The notes under the pieces were generated by a model. It searched no databases. It saw only the letters and a program-made list of their open reading frames with translations, and was not told the origin of the DNA. Source: Bog-756 sp963745955 (GTDB lineage Bacteria > Actinomycetota > Acidimicrobiia > Acidimicrobiales > RAAP-2). From it: a DNA stretch of 64,000 nucleotides. The stretch covers positions 186,001-250,000 of the forward strand of contig CAVUZI010000008.1 of the NCBI GenBank assembly GCA_963745955.1, in the 5' to 3' direction. This document shows positions 1 through 7,676 of the stretch, piece by piece. A program made the translations under genes and the position numbers. How positions within the stretch are numbered: the stretch's first letter is position 1; each line of letters opens with the position of its first letter.

Positions 1-2116
1 GCCACCCCGGGAACCACCAGTTGGCCTTCCCGATCAGGAACATCAGCGAGGGAACGATGGCCATCCGGATGAGGATGGCGTCCATCAGGATGCCGGCGGC
101 CAGGCCCAGCCCGAACTGCTTGATGACCAGCAGGCCCCCGAGGATGAAGGACCCGAACACCAGGATCATGATCAGGGCGGCGGCGGTGATGGTCTTGCCG
201 GTGGCGGCCAGTCCCCGCCGGACGGCGGTGGCGTTGTCGCCCGACTTCACGTACTCCTCGCGTATCCGGGTGATGAGGAAGACCTCGTAGTCCATGGACA
301 GCCCGAACAGGATGGCGAAGAGCATCACCGGCAGGAACGCGGCGATCGGCCCGGGGCTGCCGATCTGGAAGACCGAACCCAGCCATCCCCACTGGAACAC
401 GGCCACCAGGACACCGAACGCCGCCCCGATGGAGAGGAGGTTCATCACTGCCGCGGTCAGGGGGATGATGAGGCTGCGGAAGACCATGGCCAGCAGCAGG
501 AAGGAGAGGACGACCACCAGCCCGATGAAGAGCGGGAGCTTGTGGGCCAGCACCCGGGCGAAATCGGCGAAGATCGCGGTGTTCCCTCCCACGTAGACGT
601 TGACCCCGGTGCCGGTCACGACGGCCGGGATGGTCGTCTGTCTCAGGTGGTCGATCAGGTCGGTGGTCTGGGAGGCCTCCGGCGATGTGGTCGGGTAGGC
701 GGTGATCAGGCTGACCGTCTGGCCGTCCTTGGTCGGCAGGACCAGGGGTCCGGTGACCTTGGCCACGCCGGGCTGCGACTGCACCTTGGCGGCCAGGTTG
801 TCGAGGGTCTGCTGGTCGGCCGGGCCCGGGTTCTGGGTCACCAGCAGCAGGGGACCGTTGAAGCCGGGTCCGAAGCCGCTGGCCAGGAGGTCGTAGGCGG
901 TCCGGGTGGTGGTGCCGGTCGGATCGTTGCCCTGGTCGGAGGAGCCGAGACGGAGCGAGAAGAACGGGAGGGCAACCAGCACGATCACCGCGAAGGCCAC
1001 CAGGGCCGGCACGACCGGCTGCCGCTGGACGAACCCGGCCCACCGGGGCCAGAAGCCCTTGGTCCCTGAGCCGATGACCTTCGGTCCGTTGACGGCCAGG
1101 TCCTTCTTCTGGCGCCGGCTCAGCACCCGCGGCCCGATGAAGCCGAGGAAGGCCGGGAGCAGGGTGAGGGCGGCGATCATGGTGAAGAGCACGCCGATGG
1201 AGGCGGCGATGGCCAGCCCGTAGAGGAAGGTGACCCCGAGGGCGAACATCCCGAGCAGGGCGATGCAGACGATGATCCCGGCGAACAGGACGGCGCGGCC
1301 CGAGGTGTTGACCGCGTTGACGATCGAGGACTCGACGTCGTTGCCGGCCACGAGGCCCTGACGGTGCCTGGTCACGATGAACAGGGCGTAGTCGACTCCC
1401 ACTCCGAGCCCGATCAGCAGGACGAGCTCGGTCGAGAAGACGGGCATCTTGAGCAGGTGGCTGAGTAGCCCGATCACACCGATGGCCGTACCCAGCGAGG
1501 CGAGAGCCGACAGCAGCGGGAGGAGCATGGCGAAGACCGAGCCGAACACGAGGAGGAGCACGACGCCGGCCAGGATCACACCCAGCCCGGTGCCCCCGAA
1601 GGACTGCTTGTCGGCGGCCTCGGCCACCTGGCCGGCCACCGCCACCTGAAGATTCGGTCCGGCCGCGCTCTGCGCCGTCGACACCAGCTGCTTGGCCACC
1701 GGGGTGGAGATGTTCTGGGCCAGACGGTCGAAGGTGACCGCGGCGAACGCCGTCGTCCCGTCCTTGTTGATCTGGGCGGCACCGAGGGGGTCGTAGGGAC
1801 TGACGATGTTGGTGACGTTGGGCACCTTCGCCACCTTGGCCAACATGGCGTTCACCGAGGACTTCACCTCCGGGTCGGTGACCTTGGCGCCGCCGGTGGT
1901 GTGGAAGACGATCTGCTCGCGGTCGCCCGACAGGCTCGCCTCCGACCGCTGCAACAGCGTGAGCGCCTGGGTCGACTGGGTGTTGGGCAGCGAGAAGCTG
2001 TTGGAATAGTCGGTGCCCACTGCAGCCGAGATGACGGTCATGCCGACCAGCGCGGTGAGCCAGAGCAACAGCACGATCACGCGGTGGCGGACACACCAGG
2101 TGGCAAGGGACTTCAT
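1..2116 (-). CDS. MMPL/RND-family membrane transporter, partial at the window edge
   Basis: This is an MMPL (RND superfamily) inner-membrane exporter, likely driven by the proton gradient and moving lipids or other hydrophobic substrates; the substrate cannot be read from sequence. The reading frame opens with ATG at 2116, preceded by GAGGAG about 10 nt upstream, and stays open to base 1, giving 705 codons. The family usually runs near 700-750 residues, so only a short C-terminal tail is missing. The protein shows the duplicated RND layout: one N-terminal membrane helix, a large outside loop to about residue 170, a helix block with the motif GVGVDYALF near residue 238, a second loop, and a second block with GLSMDYEVFLITR near 606. 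It is divergent from the phosphatase gene. The family call is firm; the substrate is unknown. Confidence 0.92.
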   Translation of the reverse strand, partial: MKSLATWCVRHRVIVLLLWLTALVGMTVISAAVGTDYSNSFSLPNTQSTQALTLLQRSEASLSGDREQIVFHTTGGAKVTDPEVKSSVNAMLAKVAKVPNVTNIVSPYDPLGAAQINKDGTTAFAAVTFDRLAQNISTPVAKQLVSTAQSAAGPNLQVAVAGQVAEAADKQSFGGTGLGVILAGVVLLLVFGSVFAMLLPLLSALASLGTAIGVIGLLSHLLKMPVFSTELVLLIGLGVGVDYALFIVTRHRQGLVAGNDVESSIVNAVNTSGRAVLFAGIIVCIALLGMFALGVTFLYGLAIAASIGVLFTMIAALTLLPAFLGFIGPRVLSRRQKKDLAVNGPKVIGSGTKGFWPRWAGFVQRQPVVPALVAFAVIVLVALPFFSLRLGSSDQGNDPTGTTTRTAYDLLASGFGPGFNGPLLLVTQNPGPADQQTLDNLAAKVQSQPGVAKVTGPLVLPTKDGQTVSLITAYPTTSPEASQTTDLIDHLRQTTIPAVVTGTGVNVYVGGNTAIFADFARVLAHKLPLFIGLVVVLSFLLLAMVFRSLIIPLTAAVMNLLSIGAAFGVLVAVFQWGWLGSVFQIGSPGPIAAFLPVMLFAILFGLSMDYEVFLITRIREEYVKSGDNATAVRRGLAATGKTITAAALIMILVFGSFILGGLLVIKQFGLGLAAGILMDAILIRMAIVPSLMFLIGKANWWFPGW

Positions 2117-2431
2117 TGCCGGTGACTCCTCAAGTTCGGGTTTCGGGTCGAGGTCGAATTGCGGGGCTCGGGCGAGCCGGAGGGCGTTTGACGGGTATCT
2201 GGTCTTTCAAGAGTTGCTGAACCATTCTCGTCGATAGAACCCGATGAACGGTAAATCGACCCAATTCCCTCGTTCCTTGAGGACCAGCCGTGGCCCGGCA
2301 TCGGATCCGTGCCACCCTACCGGCCGCGACGGCGCCCCGGTCGTCAGGCTCCACCCACTGCCCGGCACCTGGGCGGTCCGGCGTCGACCGGTGGCCCGCC
2401 GAGTACGTGGACCGGGCCGGCGTCGACCATC
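2117..2431. other. Intergenic region between divergent transporter and phosphatase genes
   Basis: About 315 bases separate the divergent starts. Apart from the GAGGAG ribosome site of the transporter I see no convincing promoter pair, operator palindrome or small gene. Both promoters presumably lie here. Confidence 0.4.
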
Positions 2432-3202
2432 ATGGAGACCATGAAGAGCACGGAGCCCCGCGATCGCCTCGTCCCGCTGTCCGGGGCGTTCAATTTCCGG
2501 GACCTCGGCGGGTACCCGGGCAGGGACGGGCGGCCCACCCGCTGGGGGACCCTGTTCCGTAGCGACACCCTGCACGAGCTCACCGAGGCCGATGTCGCCC
2601 TGCTCCGGTCGCTGGGCCTGGCCACCATCATCGATCTCCGCACCTCCCGGGAGCTCGAGCGCACCGGTCGGGGACCGCTCGCCCCGGAGCCGATGGCCTA
2701 TCGGCACCTGTCGCTGATCAGGGACGGCGAGGGGGAGGCCATGGCCGCCCCGGCCCCGGGCGGGGAGGAGCTTTCCGAGCGCTACCTCTGGTACCTCGAC
2801 GTCGGTCGCCAATCCCTGGTCGACGCCCTGGCGCTGGTGTCGGAGCCGGCCAGCCTGCCGCTCGTCTTCCACTGCGCGGCGGGCAAGGACAGGACCGGGG
2901 TGCTGGCTGCGCTGGTGCTCGACATCCTGGACGTGGACGATGAGGTCATCGTGGCCGACTATCTGGTCACCGCCGGCCGGATGGAGCTGATCCTCGGTCG
3001 CTACCGTTCCGACCCCGTCCTGGCCGAACGGATGGCCGGCGTGCCTGCTTCCCGCTTCGGCGTGGAGGCGGAGACCATGGTCCGGTTCCTCGGCGAGCTC
3101 GATGTCCGGTTCGGTGGGGCCCGGGGCTGGGCCGTCGACGCCGGGGTGGATCCGGAGGCCCTCGACCGGATGGAGGAGCTGCTGCTCGAGCCGGCCGGCT
3201 GA
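2432..3202 (+). CDS. Tyrosine-protein phosphatase, PTP/PtpB-like (Y_phosphatase3)
   Basis: A 256-residue protein of the actinobacterial tyrosine/lipid phosphatase family. The N-terminal motif FNFRDLGGYPG and the P-loop HCAAGKDRTG (catalytic Cys near residue 148, Arg near 154) define the family. The enzyme forms a phospho-cysteine intermediate; members act on phosphotyrosine, phosphoserine or phosphoinositides, so the substrate here is open. No signal peptide or membrane segment is seen. Two in-frame ATGs at 2432 and 2441 are possible starts; GGAG lies just before the second. The frame is open further upstream, but that extension is Pro/Arg-rich and looks like shadow coding. It stands alone, with an unrelated small membrane gene 88 bp downstream. 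Confidence 0.88.
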   Translation: METMKSTEPRDRLVPLSGAFNFRDLGGYPGRDGRPTRWGTLFRSDTLHELTEADVALLRSLGLATIIDLRTSRELERTGRGPLAPEPMAYRHLSLIRDGEGEAMAAPAPGGEELSERYLWYLDVGRQSLVDALALVSEPASLPLVFHCAAGKDRTGVLAALVLDILDVDDEVIVADYLVTAGRMELILGRYRSDPVLAERMAGVPASRFGVEAETMVRFLGELDVRFGGARGWAVDAGVDPEALDRMEELLLEPAG

Positions 3203-3278
3203 GGCCGGAGAGGTCGAGGGCGCCGGGGTCCGTCCGGCCACCCCCGGCGGCGGGGGCTCCCGGGGCGTGCCGTCGGCC

Positions 3279-3284
3279 TACACT
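3279..3284 (+). promoter_or_regulatory. -10 box of a leaderless promoter
   Basis: TACACT lies 6 nt before the GTG at 3291, the spacing expected if transcription begins at or next to the start codon. No ribosome site precedes the GTG, consistent with a leaderless mRNA. Inferred from spacing only. Confidence 0.4.
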
Positions 3285-3290
3285 GGTGCC

Positions 3291-3893
3291 GTGCTCGCCG
3301 CGTTGTGGGAACCCATCCTGGCCGGCGCTCTCGTCTTCGCCACCCTCCTCATGGCCGGTGTCGTGGTGGCGACCTTCCTGCTGTGGCGGTACGGCCGGCG
3401 CAAGTGGCGCGCCTTCCACTCCCACGGGGCGGTGGTCGGAGCCGTCGCACTGTGGGAGGCGACGGCTGCGCACGGCTTCAGGCGTCGGGCACCGGTGACG
3501 CCCGAGGACGTGTACCGGCGGACACCCCGACAGGTGCGCAAGGAGCTCTGGCGCGCGGTCGACCAGGCCAGGGCCGCGGTGCGGGCCGCGACCGAGGCCG
3601 GTGCTCCGACCGCGTCGCTTCCCGTGCTCTGCCACCGCCTCCACGAGGTTGCCGTGGCTCTCGATCGGGTCCTCCGGGTCGAATCGAGTGGGACGGTGCC
3701 CCGCGAGGTGGCGGAGCAGGTCGTCGAGGTCGTGCGGGCGGCGACCGACGTCCAGAAGGCCGCGGTGGCCTCGGCCAGCGATGCCAACGGGCAGCGGGTC
3801 CGCGACCTGGTCCGTGACGCCGATCAGGAGATCCAGTGCCTCGATGCCGGCCTGGCCTCGGCCCGGGCGGCGCTGCCTCCTCGCCACGGCTGA
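3291..3893 (+). CDS. Small membrane-anchored helical protein of unknown function
   Basis: A 200-residue protein that I do not recognise. One hydrophobic helix at about residues 10-32 is followed by a basic WRYGRRKWR segment, then a long charged, Ala/Arg/Val-rich, apparently helical cytoplasmic domain with coiled-coil character. The topology suggests a single-pass anchored protein with most of its mass inside the cell. GTG at 3291 is chosen because a TACACT box sits just upstream and the hydrophobic helix begins near this start. An upstream in-frame extension would overlap the phosphatase gene. No catalytic motif is visible. The gene stands alone between the phosphatase and a convergent aminotransferase. 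Confidence 0.6.
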   Translation: MLAALWEPILAGALVFATLLMAGVVVATFLLWRYGRRKWRAFHSHGAVVGAVALWEATAAHGFRRRAPVTPEDVYRRTPRQVRKELWRAVDQARAAVRAATEAGAPTASLPVLCHRLHEVAVALDRVLRVESSGTVPREVAEQVVEVVRAATDVQKAAVASASDANGQRVRDLVRDADQEIQCLDAGLASARAALPPRHG

Positions 3894-3966
3894 GGACCAC
3901 CCCGAGCACGGCCGAGGTCCCCCGCCACGGCTGAGGACGACCCCGCCCGCGGCTGAGGATCGCCCC
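3885..3966. repeat. Degenerate tandem repeat covering a stop codon
   Basis: About four imperfect copies of a roughly 20-base unit resembling CCACGGCTGAGGACGACCCC occur here. The first copy contains the stop codon of the upstream gene. The repeat lies between two convergent genes and may reflect slippage or serve as a termination region. Confidence 0.45.
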
Positions 3967-3988
3967 GGGCCAACCCGACCGGGGCCGA

Positions 3989-5339
3989 TCAGGACGCGGC
4001 TTCGGAAAGGATCCCGTCGACGGCGGAGGCCAGCACCGCCAGGCCATCGGCCAGGAGCGCCTCTTCGATGACCAGCGGAGGCAGGAGGCGGATGACGTTG
4101 CCGTAGCTGCCGCAGGTGAGGACGATCACCCCCGCCTGGTGGCAGGCCTGGGCGATCCGGCGGGTGGCCACGGGGTCGGGGTCCGAGGTTCCGGGCCGTA
4201 CGATCTCCATGGCCATCATCGCCCCCCGCCCCCGGACATCGCCGACGGCCGGGTGGGAGGCCTGGAGCCGGCCGAGCGTCTTCGACATGCACCTCGCCGA
4301 TGCCGCGTGCGACTGCGGCCAGCCCGGCGCTCCTCATGATGTCGATGGACGCCAGGGCGGCGGCGCAGGCCACCGGATTGCCGCCGTAGGTGCCACCCAA
4401 CCCGCCGGGATGGACCGCCTCCATGAGGTCGGCCCGACCGGTGACCGCGGCCAGGGGATATCCCGAGGCGAGGGCCTTGGCCGTGGTCATGAGATCGGGC
4501 ACCACTCCTTCGTCCTCGCAGGCGAACCAGTCGCCGGTCCGGCAGAAGCCGGTCTGGATCTCGTCGGCGGCCAGCAGCACCGCATGGTCCCGGCACCAGG
4601 CGGCAATGGCGGGCAGGAACCCGGGAGCGGGCACCACGAACCCGCCTTCCCCCTGGATGGGCTCGATGAGCACGCAGGCCACGTTGTCCGCACCCACGAG
4701 CCGGTCGATCTGCTCGAGCGCCCGCCACGCCGCCTGCTCCCCGGTCATCCCCTCCGGATCGCGGTAGGGGTACGACATCGGCACGCGGTAGATCTCGGGG
4801 GCGAAGGGACCGAACTTGTCCCGGTAGGGCATGTTCTTGGCGGTGAGGGCCATGGTCAGGTTGGTGCGCCCGTGGTACGCGTGGTCGAACACGACCACGG
4901 CCTGGCGGCCGGTGACGTGCCGGGCGATCTTGACCGCGTTCTCGACGGCCTCGGCCCCGGAGTTGAACAGGACGGAGCGCTTCGGTCCGTCTCCCGGGGC
5001 CAGCTCGTTGAGGGCCTCGCACACCGCCACGTACGACTCGTACGGATTGACCATGAAGCAGGTGTGCGAGAACCGGGCCACCTGGTCCCGGACGGCCTCG
5101 ACGACGGCCGGGGCGGCGTGGCCCACGCTGACCACGGCGATCCCTGCACCGAGGTCGATCAGGGAGTTGCCGTCCACGTCGACGAGGATGGCCCCCGACG
5201 CCTCCTCGACATAGAGGGGGACGACCGAGCTCACACCCGGGGCCACGGCGGCGACCCGCCGCCGTTCGAGGGCCTGCGAGTTCGGGCCCGGGAGCTCGGT
5301 GACCACGGCCCGCGCCTGGTTGATGAACGAGGTGCCCAC
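3989..5339 (-). CDS. gabT: Class III aminotransferase, probable 4-aminobutyrate transaminase, one frameshift
   Basis: A PLP-dependent fold-type I, class III aminotransferase, most like 4-aminobutyrate (GABA):2-oxoglutarate transaminase. It would convert GABA or a similar omega-amino acid to the semialdehyde in the cytosol. Visible motifs are LFNSGAEAVENAVKIAR, YHGRT, AADEIQTGFCRTG and the PLP lysine in TTAKALASGYP near residue 288. A single-base change near 4289-4291 moves the reading frame: the first part ends AAVARGIGEV and the rest resumes as MSKTLGRLQ in the next frame, reaching TGA at 3989. Joined, the protein is about 449 residues, the family norm. GTG at 5339 has a TACTGT box 7 nt upstream and no ribosome site, so it is probably leaderless. 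The exact substrate is inferred. Confidence 0.8.
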
Positions 5340-5347
5340 CTGGTCGA

Positions 5348-5353
5348 CAGTAG
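5348..5353 (-). promoter_or_regulatory. -10 box of a leaderless promoter before the aminotransferase
   Basis: TACTGT on the minus strand is followed by 7 nt and then the GTG start at 5339. Spacing and the lack of a Shine-Dalgarno site suggest leaderless transcription. Confidence 0.4.
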
Positions 5354-5365
5354 CGGAGGACCTGC

Positions 5366-6136
5366 TCAGCCGGCGGCCAGGGCGATCACCCCGAACATCG
5401 CACCGTTCGGATCCGCCAGCACCGCGAACCGGCCGGCCGGGATGTCGACCGGTCCGGCGAAGAGGGTGGCCCCGAGCCCGGTGGCGGTGGCCACCGTGGC
5501 ATCACAGTCGGCGGTGCCGAAATAGGCCAGCCAGTGGGAGGGCACCTCGGGCGGCACCTCTGCCGGCATGGCCATCATGCCGCCGACGTCGTTCCCGTTC
5601 AGCTTCCACGTGGTGTACTCCATCCCGCCCATGTCGGCGGTCTCGGCGTCCCAGCCGAACACCTCGCCGTAGAACGCCTTCGCCGCCGCGGTGTCGCGGG
5701 TGGACAGTTCGTTCCACGCCAGTGCGCCGGGCTCGTTGACCAGTCCCGCGCCCAGATGGCGGCGCGGCTGCCAGACGGCCGCCGCCGCCCCGGTGGGATC
5801 GGCGAACACCGCCATCCGGCCGACGTCCAGCACGTCCATGGGTTCGACGAAGACCGTGCCTCCGGCCGCCTTGACCTTGGCGATGCTGGCGTCGGCGTCC
5901 ACCACCGAGACGTAGGTGGTCCACGCCGGCGGTTGGCCCTCCATCATGATCGGGCCGGCCCCGGCCACCGGAATCCCTCGGAGCTCGATCATGTGGTAGT
6001 GGCCGGACTCAGGCCCCTGGTCCTTGGCGTCCCATCCGAACACCGAGGAGTAGAAGGAGGCCGATGCGGCCAGATCGGGGCTGGCCAGGTCGACCCATGA
6101 GGGTGTTCCGGGCTCGTAGGAGGTCCTTGTCGGCAT
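5366..6136 (-). CDS. Two-domain VOC (glyoxalase/bleomycin-resistance fold) protein
   Basis: A 256-residue protein with two consecutive VOC domains. The first begins at PSWVDLASPDLAAS (about residues 12-125) and the second at AWNELSTRDTAAA (about 140-255). Each holds a FYSSVFGWD/FYGEVFGWD helix and a DPxGA turn, as in the actinobacterial proteins related to the hydroxylase CFP-30B. VOC proteins bind metal or small molecules; the activity here is unknown. ATG at 6136 is preceded by AGGAG with good spacing. No signal peptide is seen. It lies between the aminotransferase and acyl-CoA dehydrogenase genes on the same strand, but the gaps argue against tight coupling. Confidence 0.88.
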   Translation of the reverse strand: MPTRTSYEPGTPSWVDLASPDLAASASFYSSVFGWDAKDQGPESGHYHMIELRGIPVAGAGPIMMEGQPPAWTTYVSVVDADASIAKVKAAGGTVFVEPMDVLDVGRMAVFADPTGAAAAVWQPRRHLGAGLVNEPGALAWNELSTRDTAAAKAFYGEVFGWDAETADMGGMEYTTWKLNGNDVGGMMAMPAEVPPEVPSHWLAYFGTADCDATVATATGLGATLFAGPVDIPAGRFAVLADPNGAMFGVIALAAG

Positions 6137-6222
6137 GGTGGCTCCTTGGTCGTGGTGGTGTGGTTGTCGCGGTCGTGGTCGTCGCCCAGCCTTTCACGCG
6201 GCGACCGGCCGCGCCGGTGCGG

Positions 6223-7500
6223 TCAGTTGCCGAAGTTCCAACTGCCCCCGTCCTCGTAACGGTGCATGATGTTCTTGGCGATGAGGATCTTGTGGACCTC
6301 GTCGGGGCCGTCGGCCAGCCGGAGGACCCGGGCGGTGAGGTACATCTGGGCCAGCGGCAGGTCGTTGCTCACACCGGCTCCGCCCCACACCTGTATGGCG
6401 CGGTCGACCACCCGGTGGTAGGCCGCGGGCACGAATACCTTGATGGCCGAGATGGCGGTGCGTACATCCGGGTCGCCGTTGGCCACCTTCTCGGCTGCGT
6501 TGATGGTCATGAGGCGCGCCGACTGCACGTCCATGTAGCTCTCGGCGATGAATCCCTGGATGAACTGCTTGTCCTTGAGCAGGCCGCCGTGCACCTGACG
6601 GACCAAGGTGCGCTCGACCATCAGGTCGAATGCCCGCCACATCTGGCCGACCGAGTTCATGCAGTGGTAGACCCGTCCGGCCCCGAGCCGGTCCTGCGCG
6701 GCCTGATGCCCCTGGCCCACGAGGCCGAGGGTGTTCTCGACGGGGACGCGGACGTTCTCGTACCTGATCTCGCAGTGATCGGAGGTCGAGTGCCCGAAGA
6801 TGCCGATGCCACGGATGATGTTCACGCCCGCGGTGGCGGTGGGAACGATGATCTGGGTCATGCGGCCCGGTGCGCCGAGCTCGCCGGTCGGATCGTTGGC
6901 CCGGCACATCACGATGAAGAAGTCGGCGTCGATCCCGTTGGAGGTGAACCACTTGTGCCCGTTGATCACCCAGTGGTCGCCGTCGCGAACCGCCTCGGTC
7001 TCGATCGAGCGTGGATCGGATCCGGCGTGGTCCGGTTCGGTCATCGAGAAGCCGGACTCCATCGTCCCGTCGATCAGCGGCAGGAGCCACTTCTGCTTCT
7101 GCTCCTCGGTCCCGTACTTGACCAGGATGCTGGCGTTGCCCGAGTTGGGCGCGGCGATGCCGAACAGGGTGGAGGCGCCGACGGCGTAGGCCAGGATCTC
7201 GTACATGTAGGCCAGGGCGAGGAAGTCGAGGCCCATGCCGCCGTACTCCTTGGGCAGATGTGGCGCCCACAACCCGGCCAGGTTGACCTTGCTCTTGATC
7301 TCCTCCCGCATCTCGATGCTCCGGCGCCGGCTCTTCTCCTGGTCGTCGGTGCTGACCTCCGCGGCCCGGCGCGACCGCCACAGGACCTCCTCGTTCGGGA
7401 GGATCTCGGCGTTGATGAAGTCCGCGGTTCGGCGGCGGATGTCGTTGATTGCAGGATCCAGGCCGGGTATCGGCGTCACGTTGATCGCCACTGCGGTCAC
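6223..7500 (-). CDS. Acyl-CoA dehydrogenase (ACAD10/11-like subgroup)
   Basis: A 425-residue FAD enzyme that desaturates an acyl-CoA thioester at the alpha-beta bond in beta-oxidation or amino-acid breakdown. Motifs in order are WAPHLPKEYGG, the flavin-binding segment FSMTEPDHAGSDP, VINGHKWFTSNG, the C-terminal helix motif QVWGGAGVSND, and LRLADGPDEVHK, which is typical of the ACAD10/11 branch. The catalytic base was not assigned. GTG at 7500 follows GACGAG; an upstream ATG is out of frame. Length is normal and the frame is intact. The gene lies 177 bp downstream of a glycosyltransferase on the same strand, and no pathway partner is adjacent. Confidence 0.9.
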   Translation of the reverse strand: MTAVAINVTPIPGLDPAINDIRRRTADFINAEILPNEEVLWRSRRAAEVSTDDQEKSRRRSIEMREEIKSKVNLAGLWAPHLPKEYGGMGLDFLALAYMYEILAYAVGASTLFGIAAPNSGNASILVKYGTEEQKQKWLLPLIDGTMESGFSMTEPDHAGSDPRSIETEAVRDGDHWVINGHKWFTSNGIDADFFIVMCRANDPTGELGAPGRMTQIIVPTATAGVNIIRGIGIFGHSTSDHCEIRYENVRVPVENTLGLVGQGHQAAQDRLGAGRVYHCMNSVGQMWRAFDLMVERTLVRQVHGGLLKDKQFIQGFIAESYMDVQSARLMTINAAEKVANGDPDVRTAISAIKVFVPAAYHRVVDRAIQVWGGAGVSNDLPLAQMYLTARVLRLADGPDEVHKILIAKNIMHRYEDGGSWNFGN

Positions 7501-7676
7501 CTCGTCGCATCTGGGGATGGGGCCCCCTCATCATGGCCCACCGGCGGCCACGGGATGAATGGCCCACCGGCGGGCGCCCGACGATCAGGCGCCAGCCGGG
7601 CACGGGGGGCTGGTCGAGGTGCAGTTCGCTGCGATTGCCGGCCCGGGCCCCACTGGCCAAAGCGGCGCCGGGGAGG

